Shown here piece by piece: positions 1 to 7,814 of a DNA stretch of 37,810 nucleotides. The stretch is taken from NCBI RefSeq assembly GCF_024710845.1, contig NZ_JANJTZ010000064.1, forward strand, positions 1 through 37,810. The letters run 5' to 3'. Under the pieces are notes generated by a model that did not search any database, was not told the DNA's origin, and saw only the letters and a program-made list of their open reading frames with translations. The position numbers and the translations under genes are program-made. Numbering within the stretch: the stretch's first letter is position 1; the number at the start of each line of letters is the position of its first letter. The DNA comes from Mesorhizobium sp. GTDB lineage: Bacteria > Pseudomonadota > Alphaproteobacteria > Rhizobiales > Rhizobiaceae.

Positions 1-208
1 CGTGGATGTAGAGCAGCGCCGGCCGCCGCCCCGGCGCGATCGGCCGCGTCAGCACGCCGCGCACTGCCTCGCCCTCGGCCGTAACGAACTGGAGGCGTTC
101 GACGGCGTAGCCGTCCTCCCCGACGACCTGCCGGGATATTACCGTAAGCGAATGCTTACCTATCTCGAAGGCTGTCCGCAACCGGTCGCGCTGTGACATC
201 GAATCCAT
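1..208 (-). CDS. Alpha/beta hydrolase-like protein, N-terminal part (runs off left edge)
   Basis: An open frame starts at an ATG at 208 and reaches the window edge without a stop, so only about 69 residues are present. A second in-frame ATG lies at 199. The end of the visible part reads GVLTRPIAPGRRPALLYIH, which resembles the first core strands of alpha/beta-hydrolase-fold esterases or dienelactone-hydrolase-like enzymes, just before the oxyanion-hole region. The catalytic serine would lie outside the window. No good ribosome binding site precedes either ATG, and the frame stays open for about 26 codons upstream of 208 back to a TGA, so a non-ATG start or an upstream truncation is possible. 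The family assignment rests on a short motif and is tentative. Confidence 0.5.
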   Translation of the reverse strand, partial: MDSMSQRDRLRTAFEIGKHSLTVISRQVVGEDGYAVERLQFVTAEGEAVRGVLTRPIAPGRRPALLYIH

Positions 209-817
209 GGCCGCAGTCGAGAACGATCGCCCGGCCGCGTCAAGCAGTGCCGGCTCCGCAGACGCGGTGGAATCGTCTCATACCGTGCAGATCGACTTAT
301 CGAAGGCCGGCCAGTGCTGACGACGCACCGAGCGCTATAGCGATAATAGTATCAGTATCATGAAGCGCCGCGACAGGACTCAGTTCTGCTGCTCGGTGCG
401 CCGGATCGGGGCTAGGGAACGAACCGGTTTCTCGGCAGGGCGTCTGCACCCTAGCGCACGGGGCACCGGAAAGGGCAATGACCAGGTGCGCTTCGAGCTG
501 GCCGCATATGCGCTCAACTCCGACATCACGGTAATCGCACAGTGGCGTGGTTGTATTTGCGATCAAGGTGCGAAGCCGCCGTTCGGAATGGGGACGCGCT
601 CAGGCGAGCTGAGACTGGAGAGGACGGACACTGCGAGGTGGCCATAGACCGCAGACCGATACGCAGCTTCTATTTGTGGAGACCTGGTAAAGTCTTGAAA
701 TAAATGGCGCGCCGCGCCGGGCGATGAAGAGAACTATGTTTACGCCATAGCCCTACAACATGAGGGCCGGAAGCTCCGTAGGAAATCACTCGAGCATCCG
801 GAGTCCTGTTCATAGCC
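209..817. other. Intergenic stretch with no convincing gene
   Basis: About 600 bp without a supportable coding region. The short open frames here (for example 360-647 plus and 297-566 minus) have no recognisable domain, no plausible ribosome binding site and no conserved neighbours. The codon-level texture is unlike the surrounding genes, and base composition drops toward AT around 660-740. It may contain decayed coding sequence and the promoter of the leftmost gene. Confidence 0.5.
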
Positions 818-1639
818 CTAAGTGATTGCCCGCGAGGCGGTCGCGGTACTGATTCCGTCGTCGTTTGCGTTGTCTTCCCAGTTCAATCCGCGATAGTCAA
901 AGCCGCGCCGGATGCGCGGCTTGATGATTTCGAAGAAGGGAGAAAGATCGAAGTCGCGGGGCGTGAAGAGGGAGTGGTGCCGGATGTGCAGTATTTCCCG
1001 GCGATTGAACGTATTGAGACCAGCGGCGAGGGTGTCGCTCAGGTCGGGGAGGATCGGATAGCGGATTGACTGAAAGGCTTGCGCAATGAGGCTCGAACAG
1101 ATCGCCCTCGTCGGATCGCCCGATCCGAAGGCAATCATCCGTCGCCGCCATCGAACGGGCACAGGTGGTGTCGGAAGGAAGTACCGGATCATATCGAAGA
1201 TGTTTCTAAGGTCGTACTTCGTGCCAAGCCACGCCAGCATGAAATCCACAACCTTCTCTCGGTCTGATCGGCTTAGCCCCTTGGCGCGGCATATGCGAGT
1301 GTTGAATGTCTCGTATTTCGACAAGGGAACAGCAACACAACCTTCGCCGAGATTGACTTCCACTAGGCGCGGGCGCCTTGCGGAGTCGGAATCCGAGTCC
1401 GCAATTCGCTCGCCCACGAAGAGTGCCGCGTGAGACCAGGTTGACTGCGTAAGATACTTGATCGCGGTCGATATCTTCTGGTTGCCCTCCACCAGCAGGA
1501 CGTCTCCCGGACGAAGCGCCGCACACAGGCTCTTAAAGTCCGACGGCGTATAGGGCTTGTAGCCGGACGTCTCACTTCGCAGACGGTCGGCGATCAGACG
1601 GCCCAATCGGTCGAGTAGCGTATCCACAACGCCTGACAT
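818..1639 (-). CDS. Permuted papain-fold amidase/peptidase (YiiX / NlpC-P60-like)
   Basis: A 273-residue protein of the circularly permuted NlpC/P60-papain superfamily (YiiX/YaeF-like). The catalytic His sits in TWSHAALFVG (about residues 87-96), an acidic residue follows in LVEVNLGEG, and the presumed nucleophile Cys is in RAICSSLIAQAF near residue 180. That H-before-C order is the hallmark of the permuted group. Members hydrolyse amide or acyl bonds in peptides or lipids; the substrate here is unknown. No signal peptide or membrane segment is evident. A strong GGAGGAGG ribosome site sits 5 bases before the ATG at 1639. It lies downstream of the TetR gene on the same strand, about 100 bp away, so co-transcription is possible. 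Family assignment is fairly firm, function is not. Confidence 0.72.
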   Translation of the reverse strand: MSGVVDTLLDRLGRLIADRLRSETSGYKPYTPSDFKSLCAALRPGDVLLVEGNQKISTAIKYLTQSTWSHAALFVGERIADSDSDSARRPRLVEVNLGEGCVAVPLSKYETFNTRICRAKGLSRSDREKVVDFMLAWLGTKYDLRNIFDMIRYFLPTPPVPVRWRRRMIAFGSGDPTRAICSSLIAQAFQSIRYPILPDLSDTLAAGLNTFNRREILHIRHHSLFTPRDFDLSPFFEIIKPRIRRGFDYRGLNWEDNANDDGISTATASRAIT

Positions 1640-1737
1640 GCCGACCTCCTCCCATCGCGTCGAGAATGGCGCCTATGGCATTCACGTTGAAGTCAAGATC
1701 GCGCGACGCGGCTGGACGAGTCGAACACCTGTGCCTG

Positions 1738-2364
1738 TCATAGAACGGCGCTGCCGGCGACCATCGCGACGGCGGCAGCGCCGGTTGCACGCAGCTTTTG
1801 TGCAGAAACCCCGGCTCGTCCACTCAGCATCATGCCGCGGGCGATCGCGCCGATCACGGCCGCCACGGCGCTGGTATCCGCATCCAGCGGGAAATCTCCG
1901 ACTGTCTGCGCGCGCTCAATGCGCGCGGCAATCCGCGATTCGACTGTGGCAAAGCGATTTCCAAGTTCCGACCGCAGCCGTGGATCCGATCCGGCAGCGT
2001 CTGAGAGGACGGAGGCGACCAGGCAGCCTAGCCGATCAGGATCAGCGGTGGCGTGGCATACCACCGCCTCCATGAATGCAGCCAGGTCTGTCTTGAAATC
2101 ACCGCCCCCATTAAGGACATCCAGCAGGGGTGCGAGCCGTGTACGGGCATAGTGCTCGACCGCGCGCAGGAACAGGGTCTCCTTGTCCCCAAACGACTGG
2201 TAGAGGCTCGATCGCGAAATTCCCATAGCGCTGGTAAGCGCGTCCATCGACGCGCCGTCGTAGCCCATGCGCCAGAACAGACCCATGGCAGTGTCCAGCG
2301 CCTCGATCTCATTGAAGGCGCGGGGACGGCCGCGCGCTCGCTCATGTTTTTGTGAACTCATCAT
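1738..2364 (-). CDS. TetR/AcrR-family transcriptional regulator
   Basis: A TetR repressor of about 208 residues. After a short basic lead-in (ARGRPRAF) comes the N-terminal helix-turn-helix, with ISRSSLYQSFGDKETLF as the recognition helix and adjoining region. The C-terminal half is a helical ligand-binding domain with the CLVASVLSDAA segment typical of the TetR_C_33 type. The frame can extend to 2418, but that start would lie inside the palindrome at 2401-2418, and family members usually begin shortly before GRPR, so the paired ATGs at 2364/2361 are preferred. It is divergent from a CMD/AhpD-like gene, which is the likely target together with itself. The inducing ligand is unknown. Confidence 0.85.
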   Translation of the reverse strand: MMSSQKHERARGRPRAFNEIEALDTAMGLFWRMGYDGASMDALTSAMGISRSSLYQSFGDKETLFLRAVEHYARTRLAPLLDVLNGGGDFKTDLAAFMEAVVCHATADPDRLGCLVASVLSDAAGSDPRLRSELGNRFATVESRIAARIERAQTVGDFPLDADTSAVAAVIGAIARGMMLSGRAGVSAQKLRATGAAAVAMVAGSAVL

Positions 2365-2400
2365 TCCAGAATTAGATTGTCGATACCGATCTGGCAAGAT

Positions 2401-2418
2401 ATGGATCGATCGTTCCAT
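2401..2418. promoter_or_regulatory. Near-perfect palindrome, candidate TetR operator
   Basis: The 18-mer ATGGATCGATCGTTCCAT matches its own reverse complement at 16 of 18 positions. It lies between the divergent TetR gene (start near 2364) and the CMD-family gene (start 2433), 15 bases before the latter's ATG and overlapping its leader. Position, length and symmetry fit a TetR-dimer operator. Binding is inferred. Confidence 0.55.
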
Positions 2419-2432
2419 AAAAAGAGGATCTC

Positions 2433-3005
2433 ATGACTGTTTCAGCCGCCAGTTTGACTCTTGCGCCCCTGACCGCCGATACGGCCGATCCTGCCGCAGT
2501 TCCGGCGTTGGAGAATGCTGCGAAACGACTTGGCTTCGTCCCCAACATGTACGGCTACATGGCCTATGCGCCGGACCTTCTGAACACCTATCTCGCGGGC
2601 TATGAGGGTTTCCGCCGCAATTCAGGCTTCACCCCGGCCGAGCAGGAGACGGTCTTCCTTGCCATCAGCAAGGCCAACGGTTGCGATTACTGCGTCGCGG
2701 TTCATTCCATGATCGCCGAAAAGATGAGCAAGGTCCCGGCCGATTCGATCGCCGCACTTCGCTCCGGCTCCACACTTCCCGATTCGCGGCTGGAGGCGCT
2801 CGCTGCATTCACCCGGACGATGGTTAAAACGGCTGGCCGTCCGAACCGCGCCGACGTTGATGCCTTTCTCGCCGCTGGTTTCGAACCTCACCAGGTGTTC
2901 GCCGTGATCCTGGCCATCAGCGTCAAGACCTTCTCGAACTACACCAACCATGTCGTCGCTACGAAGCTCGACCCCGCCTTTTCCGGCCATGCGGTGGCGG
3001 CCTGA
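2433..3005 (+). CDS. Carboxymuconolactone decarboxylase/AhpD-family peroxidase-like protein
   Basis: A 190-residue protein of the AhpD/CMD superfamily. The redox motif GCDYCVAVHS near residues 83-92 has the CxxC pair followed by the conserved His, as in alkylhydroperoxidase AhpD-type proteins. Length fits the 'uncharacterised peroxidase-related' subgroup. The likely role is thiol-dependent reduction of organic hydroperoxides, or a related oxidation in the cytosol. The substrate is not evident. The start at 2433 is preceded by AAGAGGATCTC, a good ribosome site. The gene is divergent from a TetR regulator and shares with it the palindrome at 2401-2418, which suggests ligand-induced expression. 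A second CMD-family gene follows about 265 bp downstream. Confidence 0.82.
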   Translation: MTVSAASLTLAPLTADTADPAAVPALENAAKRLGFVPNMYGYMAYAPDLLNTYLAGYEGFRRNSGFTPAEQETVFLAISKANGCDYCVAVHSMIAEKMSKVPADSIAALRSGSTLPDSRLEALAAFTRTMVKTAGRPNRADVDAFLAAGFEPHQVFAVILAISVKTFSNYTNHVVATKLDPAFSGHAVAA

Positions 3006-3271
3006 CGACGGGCGTGGCTCGCGTTTCGCCTGGTAATCGCGAACTATGCCGTCCGTGCTCGGCGGTGAACATCGAGGCCATCAGACGGGGTTTGGGCGAA
3101 GATGAGACCAGGGATCCGGCTGCACTCCGAAGCTGACTTACATACGGTCGGGCGGGAGTTGGGCTCTATGGGGCCAAAAGGAATGAGGTCAGGTTCGAGG
3201 CCGGGAGATGTCAAATCCTGTTTCGCAGCGGCTCACATCTCAAGAATTCGACTAAATGCTTCAGAGGATCG

Positions 3272-3826
3272 ATGCTGATGGCTCATCTTGCTTCCCTGCC
3301 CGAGAAGGCGACGCTTCTCGATGTCTTCCGGCGCTTTCCGGAGACGAACACGCCGCTGATCGAGTATCACGAGGCGCTGCTGCGCGGCCCCTCGCCCTTC
3401 AGTGACGGGGAGCGGGAGTTGATCGCAGCCTACGTTTCCGGCCTTAACCGATGCCGCTACTGTCACTGCGTGCATGCGGCGACCGCGCAGCGGCTCACCG
3501 GCGTCTCCACTTCGGAAATGGCCGCGATGGTCGCGTCGGACGACTTTTCGAGCGTCGGCGAGGCCATGCGCCCGGTGCTCGCGCTGGCGGGCGCCCTTAC
3601 CCGCGATTCCCGCAGCGTCACGCCGGCCCTCGCCGAAGCCGTCACCGCTGCGGGATGGGATGAGACCGCCTATTACCATCTCGTCGCGACGACGGCGCTG
3701 TTCAACCTCATGAACCGCCTCGTCGAGGGTCTCGGAATCGAGCTCGACCCCGCCTACGTCGAACCGGCCTCGAAGCGTTTGGCAGGCGGAGGGTATCTGC
3801 CGCTGCTCAAGCTCATGAAGGCCTGA
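3272..3826 (+). CDS. Second carboxymuconolactone decarboxylase/AhpD-family protein
   Basis: A 184-residue CMD/AhpD-family protein. The motif NRCRYCHCVHAATAQ near residues 62-76 carries the CxxC pair and the conserved His, plus one extra Cys in between (CRYCHC). It shares only the fold and motif with the preceding gene rather than close identity, so this is a paralogous pair and not a recent tandem duplication. Start at 3272 has GAGG four bases upstream; an in-frame ATG two codons later is possible. It likely works as a thiol peroxidase or dehydrogenase-like enzyme, substrate unknown. It may have its own promoter in the 266-bp gap upstream. Confidence 0.8.
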   Translation: MLMAHLASLPEKATLLDVFRRFPETNTPLIEYHEALLRGPSPFSDGERELIAAYVSGLNRCRYCHCVHAATAQRLTGVSTSEMAAMVASDDFSSVGEAMRPVLALAGALTRDSRSVTPALAEAVTAAGWDETAYYHLVATTALFNLMNRLVEGLGIELDPAYVEPASKRLAGGGYLPLLKLMKA

Positions 3827-4190
3827 GCGAGCGGGCACAACTCCGTTCCATGGGTCCTGCGCCGGGAACCGTGAGAGGTCAGGCGGGCGCTCGCGACGGC
3901 GTTGCGGAACGCGCCGCGTCCATTGGAGTCAGGACGGGCGCCTTCAAAAGTCCGAACATCCGCGTGGCGAGAGATGGCGATCCCGCTCCCTTGGCTCCGC
4001 TGGTGGGGATTGCCTTCGTCTTCCCTTGCGGAGGCAGTTCTGGATGCGTCCCTACCCATCACTCGTGCTCAACAGTGCGTGACGCCGGATCCTACAGATT
4101 GCGCTACGGCCCGTGATGCGCGATCCCATTGCTCGCAGTCCGCGGGAGAGGCCGGCGGGGAGGATCCAAGAGGTCGGGGCAAAGGTAAGG
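3827..4190. other. Intergenic stretch before the DUF547 gene
   Basis: About 360 bp with no supportable gene. Open frames on both strands lack domains and ribosome sites. It presumably carries the promoter of the DUF547 gene. I saw no clear operator, hairpin terminator or RNA structure. Confidence 0.45.
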
Positions 4191-5006
4191 ATGAGAAATC
4201 TGTCGCGGCGGACACTTTTGCTCGGGCTCGGCTCAGCGCTCGCCATGCACGCCACGTCCCTTCAAGCAGCAGAGGCACCACTTACGGCCTTCGCGCCGAC
4301 CGGAACGGTTGCCCTTGGACATAGACGTTTCGACGCTCTCCTGCAGCGCTATGTCAAGCCGGACGGGGCGTCCTACAACCGGGTGGACTATCGCTCCTTC
4401 CAGCAGTCCGGCCGCAGCGAACTTGCTGCCTATCTTGACGGGCTGTCCGCACAGGACCCGACGCGGCTGTCGGGCGATGAGGCCCACGCCTACTGGATCA
4501 ATCTCTACAATGCGAAGACGCTGGACGTCGTCCTGAAGCACTACCCCGTCTCCTCGATCCGCAAGATCGACCTCGGTGGCGGCGGGCTGTTCAGGGGCGG
4601 CCCGTGGTCGAAGAAGATCGTGAGGGTGGCGGGTACGGATCTGTCGCTGGACGACATCGAGCATCGCATCGTGCGGCCGCTCTTCAGCGAACCGTTGAGC
4701 CATTACGGGCTGAACTGCGCGTCCTATTCCTGCCCTAACCTCGCCACGCGAGCCTATACCGGCGAAAACCTTCGGGAGGTGCTGGCGCAAAGCGCACACG
4801 ACTACGTCAACCACCCGCGTGGTATTACCGTTTCGGCAGAAACCATCACGGCGTCGAAGGTCTATTCCTGGTACGCCGAGGATTTCGGCGGGACGGCACG
4901 CCTGAAAACGCATTGGACGGCTTTCGCCGCACCGGATCTCCAAGCGCGGATCGCCGACGCCGAGATCCGCGGCTACGCCTACGACTGGTCGCTGAACGAT
5001 CTCTGA
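4191..5006 (+). CDS. Exported DUF547-domain protein
   Basis: A 271-residue protein with an N-terminal signal that looks Tat-like (SRRTLLLGLGSALAM) and probable cleavage after SLQA. The rest is a DUF547 domain, whose conserved blocks are visible as DYRSF, AYWINLYNAKTLDVV, LSLDDIEHRIVRPLF, HYGLNCASYSCPNL and SWYAEDF. The family has unknown biochemical function, although the invariant Glu/His/Cys residues suggest a cysteine-hydrolase-like fold. The frame opens at 4113, but the ATG at 4191 is preferred because AAGGTAAGG precedes it and the signal peptide begins there. DUF547 genes are often next to TVP38/TMEM64 and FAD-disulfide oxidoreductase genes. Here the TVP38 partner immediately downstream is a decayed fragment. 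Confidence 0.85.
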   Translation: MRNLSRRTLLLGLGSALAMHATSLQAAEAPLTAFAPTGTVALGHRRFDALLQRYVKPDGASYNRVDYRSFQQSGRSELAAYLDGLSAQDPTRLSGDEAHAYWINLYNAKTLDVVLKHYPVSSIRKIDLGGGGLFRGGPWSKKIVRVAGTDLSLDDIEHRIVRPLFSEPLSHYGLNCASYSCPNLATRAYTGENLREVLAQSAHDYVNHPRGITVSAETITASKVYSWYAEDFGGTARLKTHWTAFAAPDLQARIADAEIRGYAYDWSLNDL

Positions 5007-5048
5007 GGCACGCAATCCCGACCGGCCACAACCTGCCAGCGATCGGGC

Positions 5049-5196
5049 AGGCACAAGAATCTGGGCTTGGCGCCGGTGGCGCTCGTCGTGGCCGGCCTGA
5101 CCACCGGCTAGGCATTCGGCCTCCACGACTACCTGACGCTCGGTTTCCTGACCTAGCAGCGAGATGCGCTGAGCGCCGGCGTGGCGGAGCAGTACG
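5049..5196 (+). pseudogene. Decayed TVP38/TMEM64 (VTT-domain) gene fragment
   Basis: Translating from 5049 in one frame gives GLAPVALVVAGLTTG, stop, AFGLHDYLTLGFLT, stop, QRDALSAGVAEQY. This aligns residue by residue with the N-terminus of the intact TVP38/TMEM64 protein encoded at 30989-31732 (PIGLVLAGLAFGYAMGWHRY and onward through SRDTLKAYVAQN). Two in-frame TAG codons and the missing remainder show it is dead. The similarity ends near 5190, where an IS110-type fragment in another frame takes over, so an insertion or rearrangement probably removed the rest. Its place directly after a DUF547 gene matches a common DUF547-TVP38 gene pair. Confidence 0.65.
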
Positions 5197-5400
5197 CTCG
5201 GCGGCACATTGGGCGACAAGCTCGACCAGGCCGTGCGCCATGCGGTGAGGGACGATCCGCTGTCGGCCGAACTGATGGGCGCCACACTGACGGCGCGCGC
5301 GGCGCTGTGGAGGGAGTATTGCCGGCTGCACGATCTCGTCGTGAAGATCGTACGGCGCGACGAGCGGTGCCGACGCTTCCTGGCACCTTGGAGGGGCAGT
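5188..5400 (+). mobile_element. IS110-family transposase remnant
   Basis: The frame through 5209 reads LGDKLDQAVRHAVRDDPL, then TARAALWREYCRLHDLVV and KIVRRDERCRRFLA. This resembles the central linker region of IS110-type transposases, just before the PGVGP motif that opens the IS116/IS110/IS902 domain. The sequence diverges right after RRFLA, and neither the N-terminal DEDD domain nor the PGVG helix-hairpin region is present, so this is only a scar of about 70 codons. It lies between the TVP38 fragment and the end of hypF, marking an old rearrangement point at the left edge of the hydrogenase cluster. Confidence 0.65.
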
Positions 5401-5461
5401 TGCCCTACCGCAGGAACGAAAATGGAAGAGAAGGAAACTTTCGTATTCAGTTTTCTATAGT

Positions 5462-7804
5462 TCAATTATAATTAAAACTGAGCCCGATCGTCGCCTGTCC
5501 GAGCGCCAGCCCGCCATCGTTTGCCGGAACATTCGTGTGCGTGAGCACTTCAAACCCCGCGCCAGTGAGTTCCGAAAGCACGCCTTCGAGCAGGAGCCTA
5601 TTCTGGAACACACCGCCGGAGAGGGCGATCGTGCCGACGGCATTTTCCCTGCAGAGACGAAGCGCCGTTTGCGAGATCACCGCGATGAGGGTCTGGTGGA
5701 AGCGCGCGGCGATCAGGCCGGGCTCCACGCCCGCAACTAAGTCGCCAAGAAGCGCTTCCCACAGACCTTTCCAACGGATCACCGGGTCCCCCGACGACAA
5801 CGCCAGTGGCCAAACTTCGGCCCTTTCGACAAAGGGCGTCGCGAGCGCCTCCAGTTCCATGCCGGCCTGCCCTTCGTAGCTCTGATGCTCGAAACAGACG
5901 CAAAGCATGGCCGCACAGGCGTCGAAAAGGCGGCCGGCAGAGGAGGCAGGCGGCGCGTTGATGCGCCTTTCGATCATCCGCGCAAGCACTGCGAGCGGTT
6001 TTTCGGCGAGAGACCGTGCAAAGGGCAGGCCGCCGATCGGACCGGCGAGGAAGTCAGGACCAAGGGCGCGGGCGAGATGCGCATAGGCGTTCCGCCACGG
6101 CTCCAGGCTCGCCTTATCGCCGCCGGGCATGGCGACAGGATCGAAATGCGCCAGCCGGCGGAAGCCGCGGTAGTCGCCGAGCAGGAACTCCCCGCCCCAG
6201 ATCGTGCCGTCGTCGCCGAAGCCGACGCCATCGAGGATCACGCCAAGGACCGGCGGCGCGTCGAACGCCCGGCCGTGCCCGGCAAGGCAGGAGGCGAGAT
6301 GAGCGTGATGATGCTGGACGTGCAGCAATCTTGCGCCCGTCTGGCGGGCTATTTCGACACCAAGCCGGGTCGAGCGATAGGCGGGATGGCGATCGGTGAC
6401 GACGAGGTCGGGCTTTGTGTCGAAGATATCCTGATAGAGCGCGAGGGATTTCCGCCAGGCATCCTGGTTCTTCACCTCGTCGAGATCGCCCAGATGCTGC
6501 GACAGCAACGCCTTGCCATTAGCGGCGAGGCAGAACGCGGCTTTCAGGTCGCCACCGGTCGCAAGCACGCGCGGCGGGCTTTCAAGGCCGGCCGGCGCTG
6601 GGGTCGGTTGGGGGGCGAAGCCGCGCGCGCGCCGCAGCACCGAAACGCCCCGGCTGTCGCAGCGCGCCACGCTGTCGTCGAGCCGGTTGACGATCTCGCG
6701 GTCATGCATCAGCCAGTAGTCGGCAATACCCGCCAGATCGCGCAGGACTTCGCCGTTTCCCGTGCACTGCGGTTCGCCGGACCTGTTGGCCGAGGTCATG
6801 ACGGCCGGCCCGTCGAGCACTCGCATCAGGAGATGATGCAACGGCGTGTAAGGCAGCATGAAGCCGAGCCGGTCGTGGCCCGGGGCGACACCCGCCGCGA
6901 TACGGCCGCCGGCGCGGCGCCGCAGGAGCACGACCGGGGCGGCGCTGGAAGCAACTAGCTTCCGCTCCTCGTCCGACAGCTGGACGAATTCGGCAAGCTG
7001 ATCGAGGTCGCGCGCCATCAGGGCGAGAGGCTTTTGGTCGCGCTTCTTGCGGCTGCGCAGCCTTGCGACCGCCGCCTCGTCCGCCGCATTGCAGGCGAGG
7101 TGAAAACCGCCGATGCCCTTGATGGCGAGAATGCGCCCTGCCCCGATCAGCGCCGCTGCCCTGTTGATGACGGCCTCGGAATCCCCGGCGGCCTCGACGC
7201 CGGCTTCGCCTTCGAGCCAGATACGCGGGCCGCAGACCGGACAGGCGATCGGCTGGGCATGAAAGCGCCGGTCGGCGGGGTTGTCATACTCAGCCCGGCA
7301 TTCCTCGCACATCATAAAGCTCGCCATCGAGGTCGAGGCACGGTCGTATGGAATGGCCATGATGATTGACAGGCGCGGGCCGCAATGCGTGCAGTTGGCG
7401 AAGGGATAGAAATAGCGGCGGTCGCGTGGATCGAGGATCTCGGCGAGGCACGCCGAGCAGCAGGCTGCGTCGGCGACGATCCCGGTCTTAACAGGGCCGC
7501 CCACACTGGCGGCGATGCCGAAGCCGCCCTTGGGCCGCGGCCCACCGAAGCTTACCGCCTCTATGCTGTCGATGCGCGCCAGCGGTGGGCATTCGGCAAC
7601 CAGCCTCGCCCGGAAGGCCAAATAGTCCGCGTCGCTACACCAGAGCGCGATTTCCACGCCCGCCGCATCGTTGCGGACATGGCCCGCGAGCCCCATGGCA
7701 GTCGCGATACGCCAGACCGTCGGCCGGAAGCCTACCCCTTGCACGAGACCGCAAACGCGGACCAGGCGGCCTTCAACGACGGGATTGCCGAGCAGGGCGG
7801 CCAT
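5462..7804 (-). CDS. hypF: Carbamoyltransferase HypF, hydrogenase maturation
   Basis: A 780-residue HypF. It turns carbamoyl phosphate into a carbamoyl-adenylate and carbamoylates the C-terminal Cys of HypE, the first step toward the cyanide ligands of the NiFe site. Domains in order: acylphosphatase-like (VCGLVQGVGFRPTVWRIA, residues ~16-33), two zinc-finger-like CxxC-x18-CxxC units (CSACLAEI...CTHCGPR and CEECRAEY...CPVCGPR), a YrdC/Sua5-type domain (AIKGIGGFHLACNA), and a Kae1-like domain (VQHHHAHLASC, ALSGGVFQNRLL). The frame opens at 7918, but homology begins just after the ATG at 7804, 10 bases beyond the hupV stop. It is the last gene of the run, away from hypABCDE. The extreme C-terminus (LSFNYN) is AT-rich and abuts the IS110 scar. 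Confidence 0.95.
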   Translation of the reverse strand: MAALLGNPVVEGRLVRVCGLVQGVGFRPTVWRIATAMGLAGHVRNDAAGVEIALWCSDADYLAFRARLVAECPPLARIDSIEAVSFGGPRPKGGFGIAASVGGPVKTGIVADAACCSACLAEILDPRDRRYFYPFANCTHCGPRLSIIMAIPYDRASTSMASFMMCEECRAEYDNPADRRFHAQPIACPVCGPRIWLEGEAGVEAAGDSEAVINRAAALIGAGRILAIKGIGGFHLACNAADEAAVARLRSRKKRDQKPLALMARDLDQLAEFVQLSDEERKLVASSAAPVVLLRRRAGGRIAAGVAPGHDRLGFMLPYTPLHHLLMRVLDGPAVMTSANRSGEPQCTGNGEVLRDLAGIADYWLMHDREIVNRLDDSVARCDSRGVSVLRRARGFAPQPTPAPAGLESPPRVLATGGDLKAAFCLAANGKALLSQHLGDLDEVKNQDAWRKSLALYQDIFDTKPDLVVTDRHPAYRSTRLGVEIARQTGARLLHVQHHHAHLASCLAGHGRAFDAPPVLGVILDGVGFGDDGTIWGGEFLLGDYRGFRRLAHFDPVAMPGGDKASLEPWRNAYAHLARALGPDFLAGPIGGLPFARSLAEKPLAVLARMIERRINAPPASSAGRLFDACAAMLCVCFEHQSYEGQAGMELEALATPFVERAEVWPLALSSGDPVIRWKGLWEALLGDLVAGVEPGLIAARFHQTLIAVISQTALRLCRENAVGTIALSGGVFQNRLLLEGVLSELTGAGFEVLTHTNVPANDGGLALGQATIGLSFNYN

Positions 7805-7814
7805 GGCGCAACCG

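Noticed and set aside
705-713. TGGCGCGCC matching the 3' end of tRNA-Arg, as a possible attachment-site repeat
   Set aside because: Only nine bases match and the next bases differ, so it is expected by chance in GC-rich DNA.
748-821. Direct repeat CATAGCCCTA (748-757 and 812-821)
   Set aside because: Two copies of ten bases in an intergenic region, with no further similarity or structure around them.
5448-5480. Inverted arms CAGTTTT / AAAACTG around the hypF stop as a terminator
   Set aside because: The stem is AT-rich and weak and no T-tract follows on the minus strand; noted only as part of the junction.
5885-6958. Plus-strand frame of 357 codons opposite hypF
   Set aside because: HypF domains are continuous on the minus strand; this is a composition artefact.
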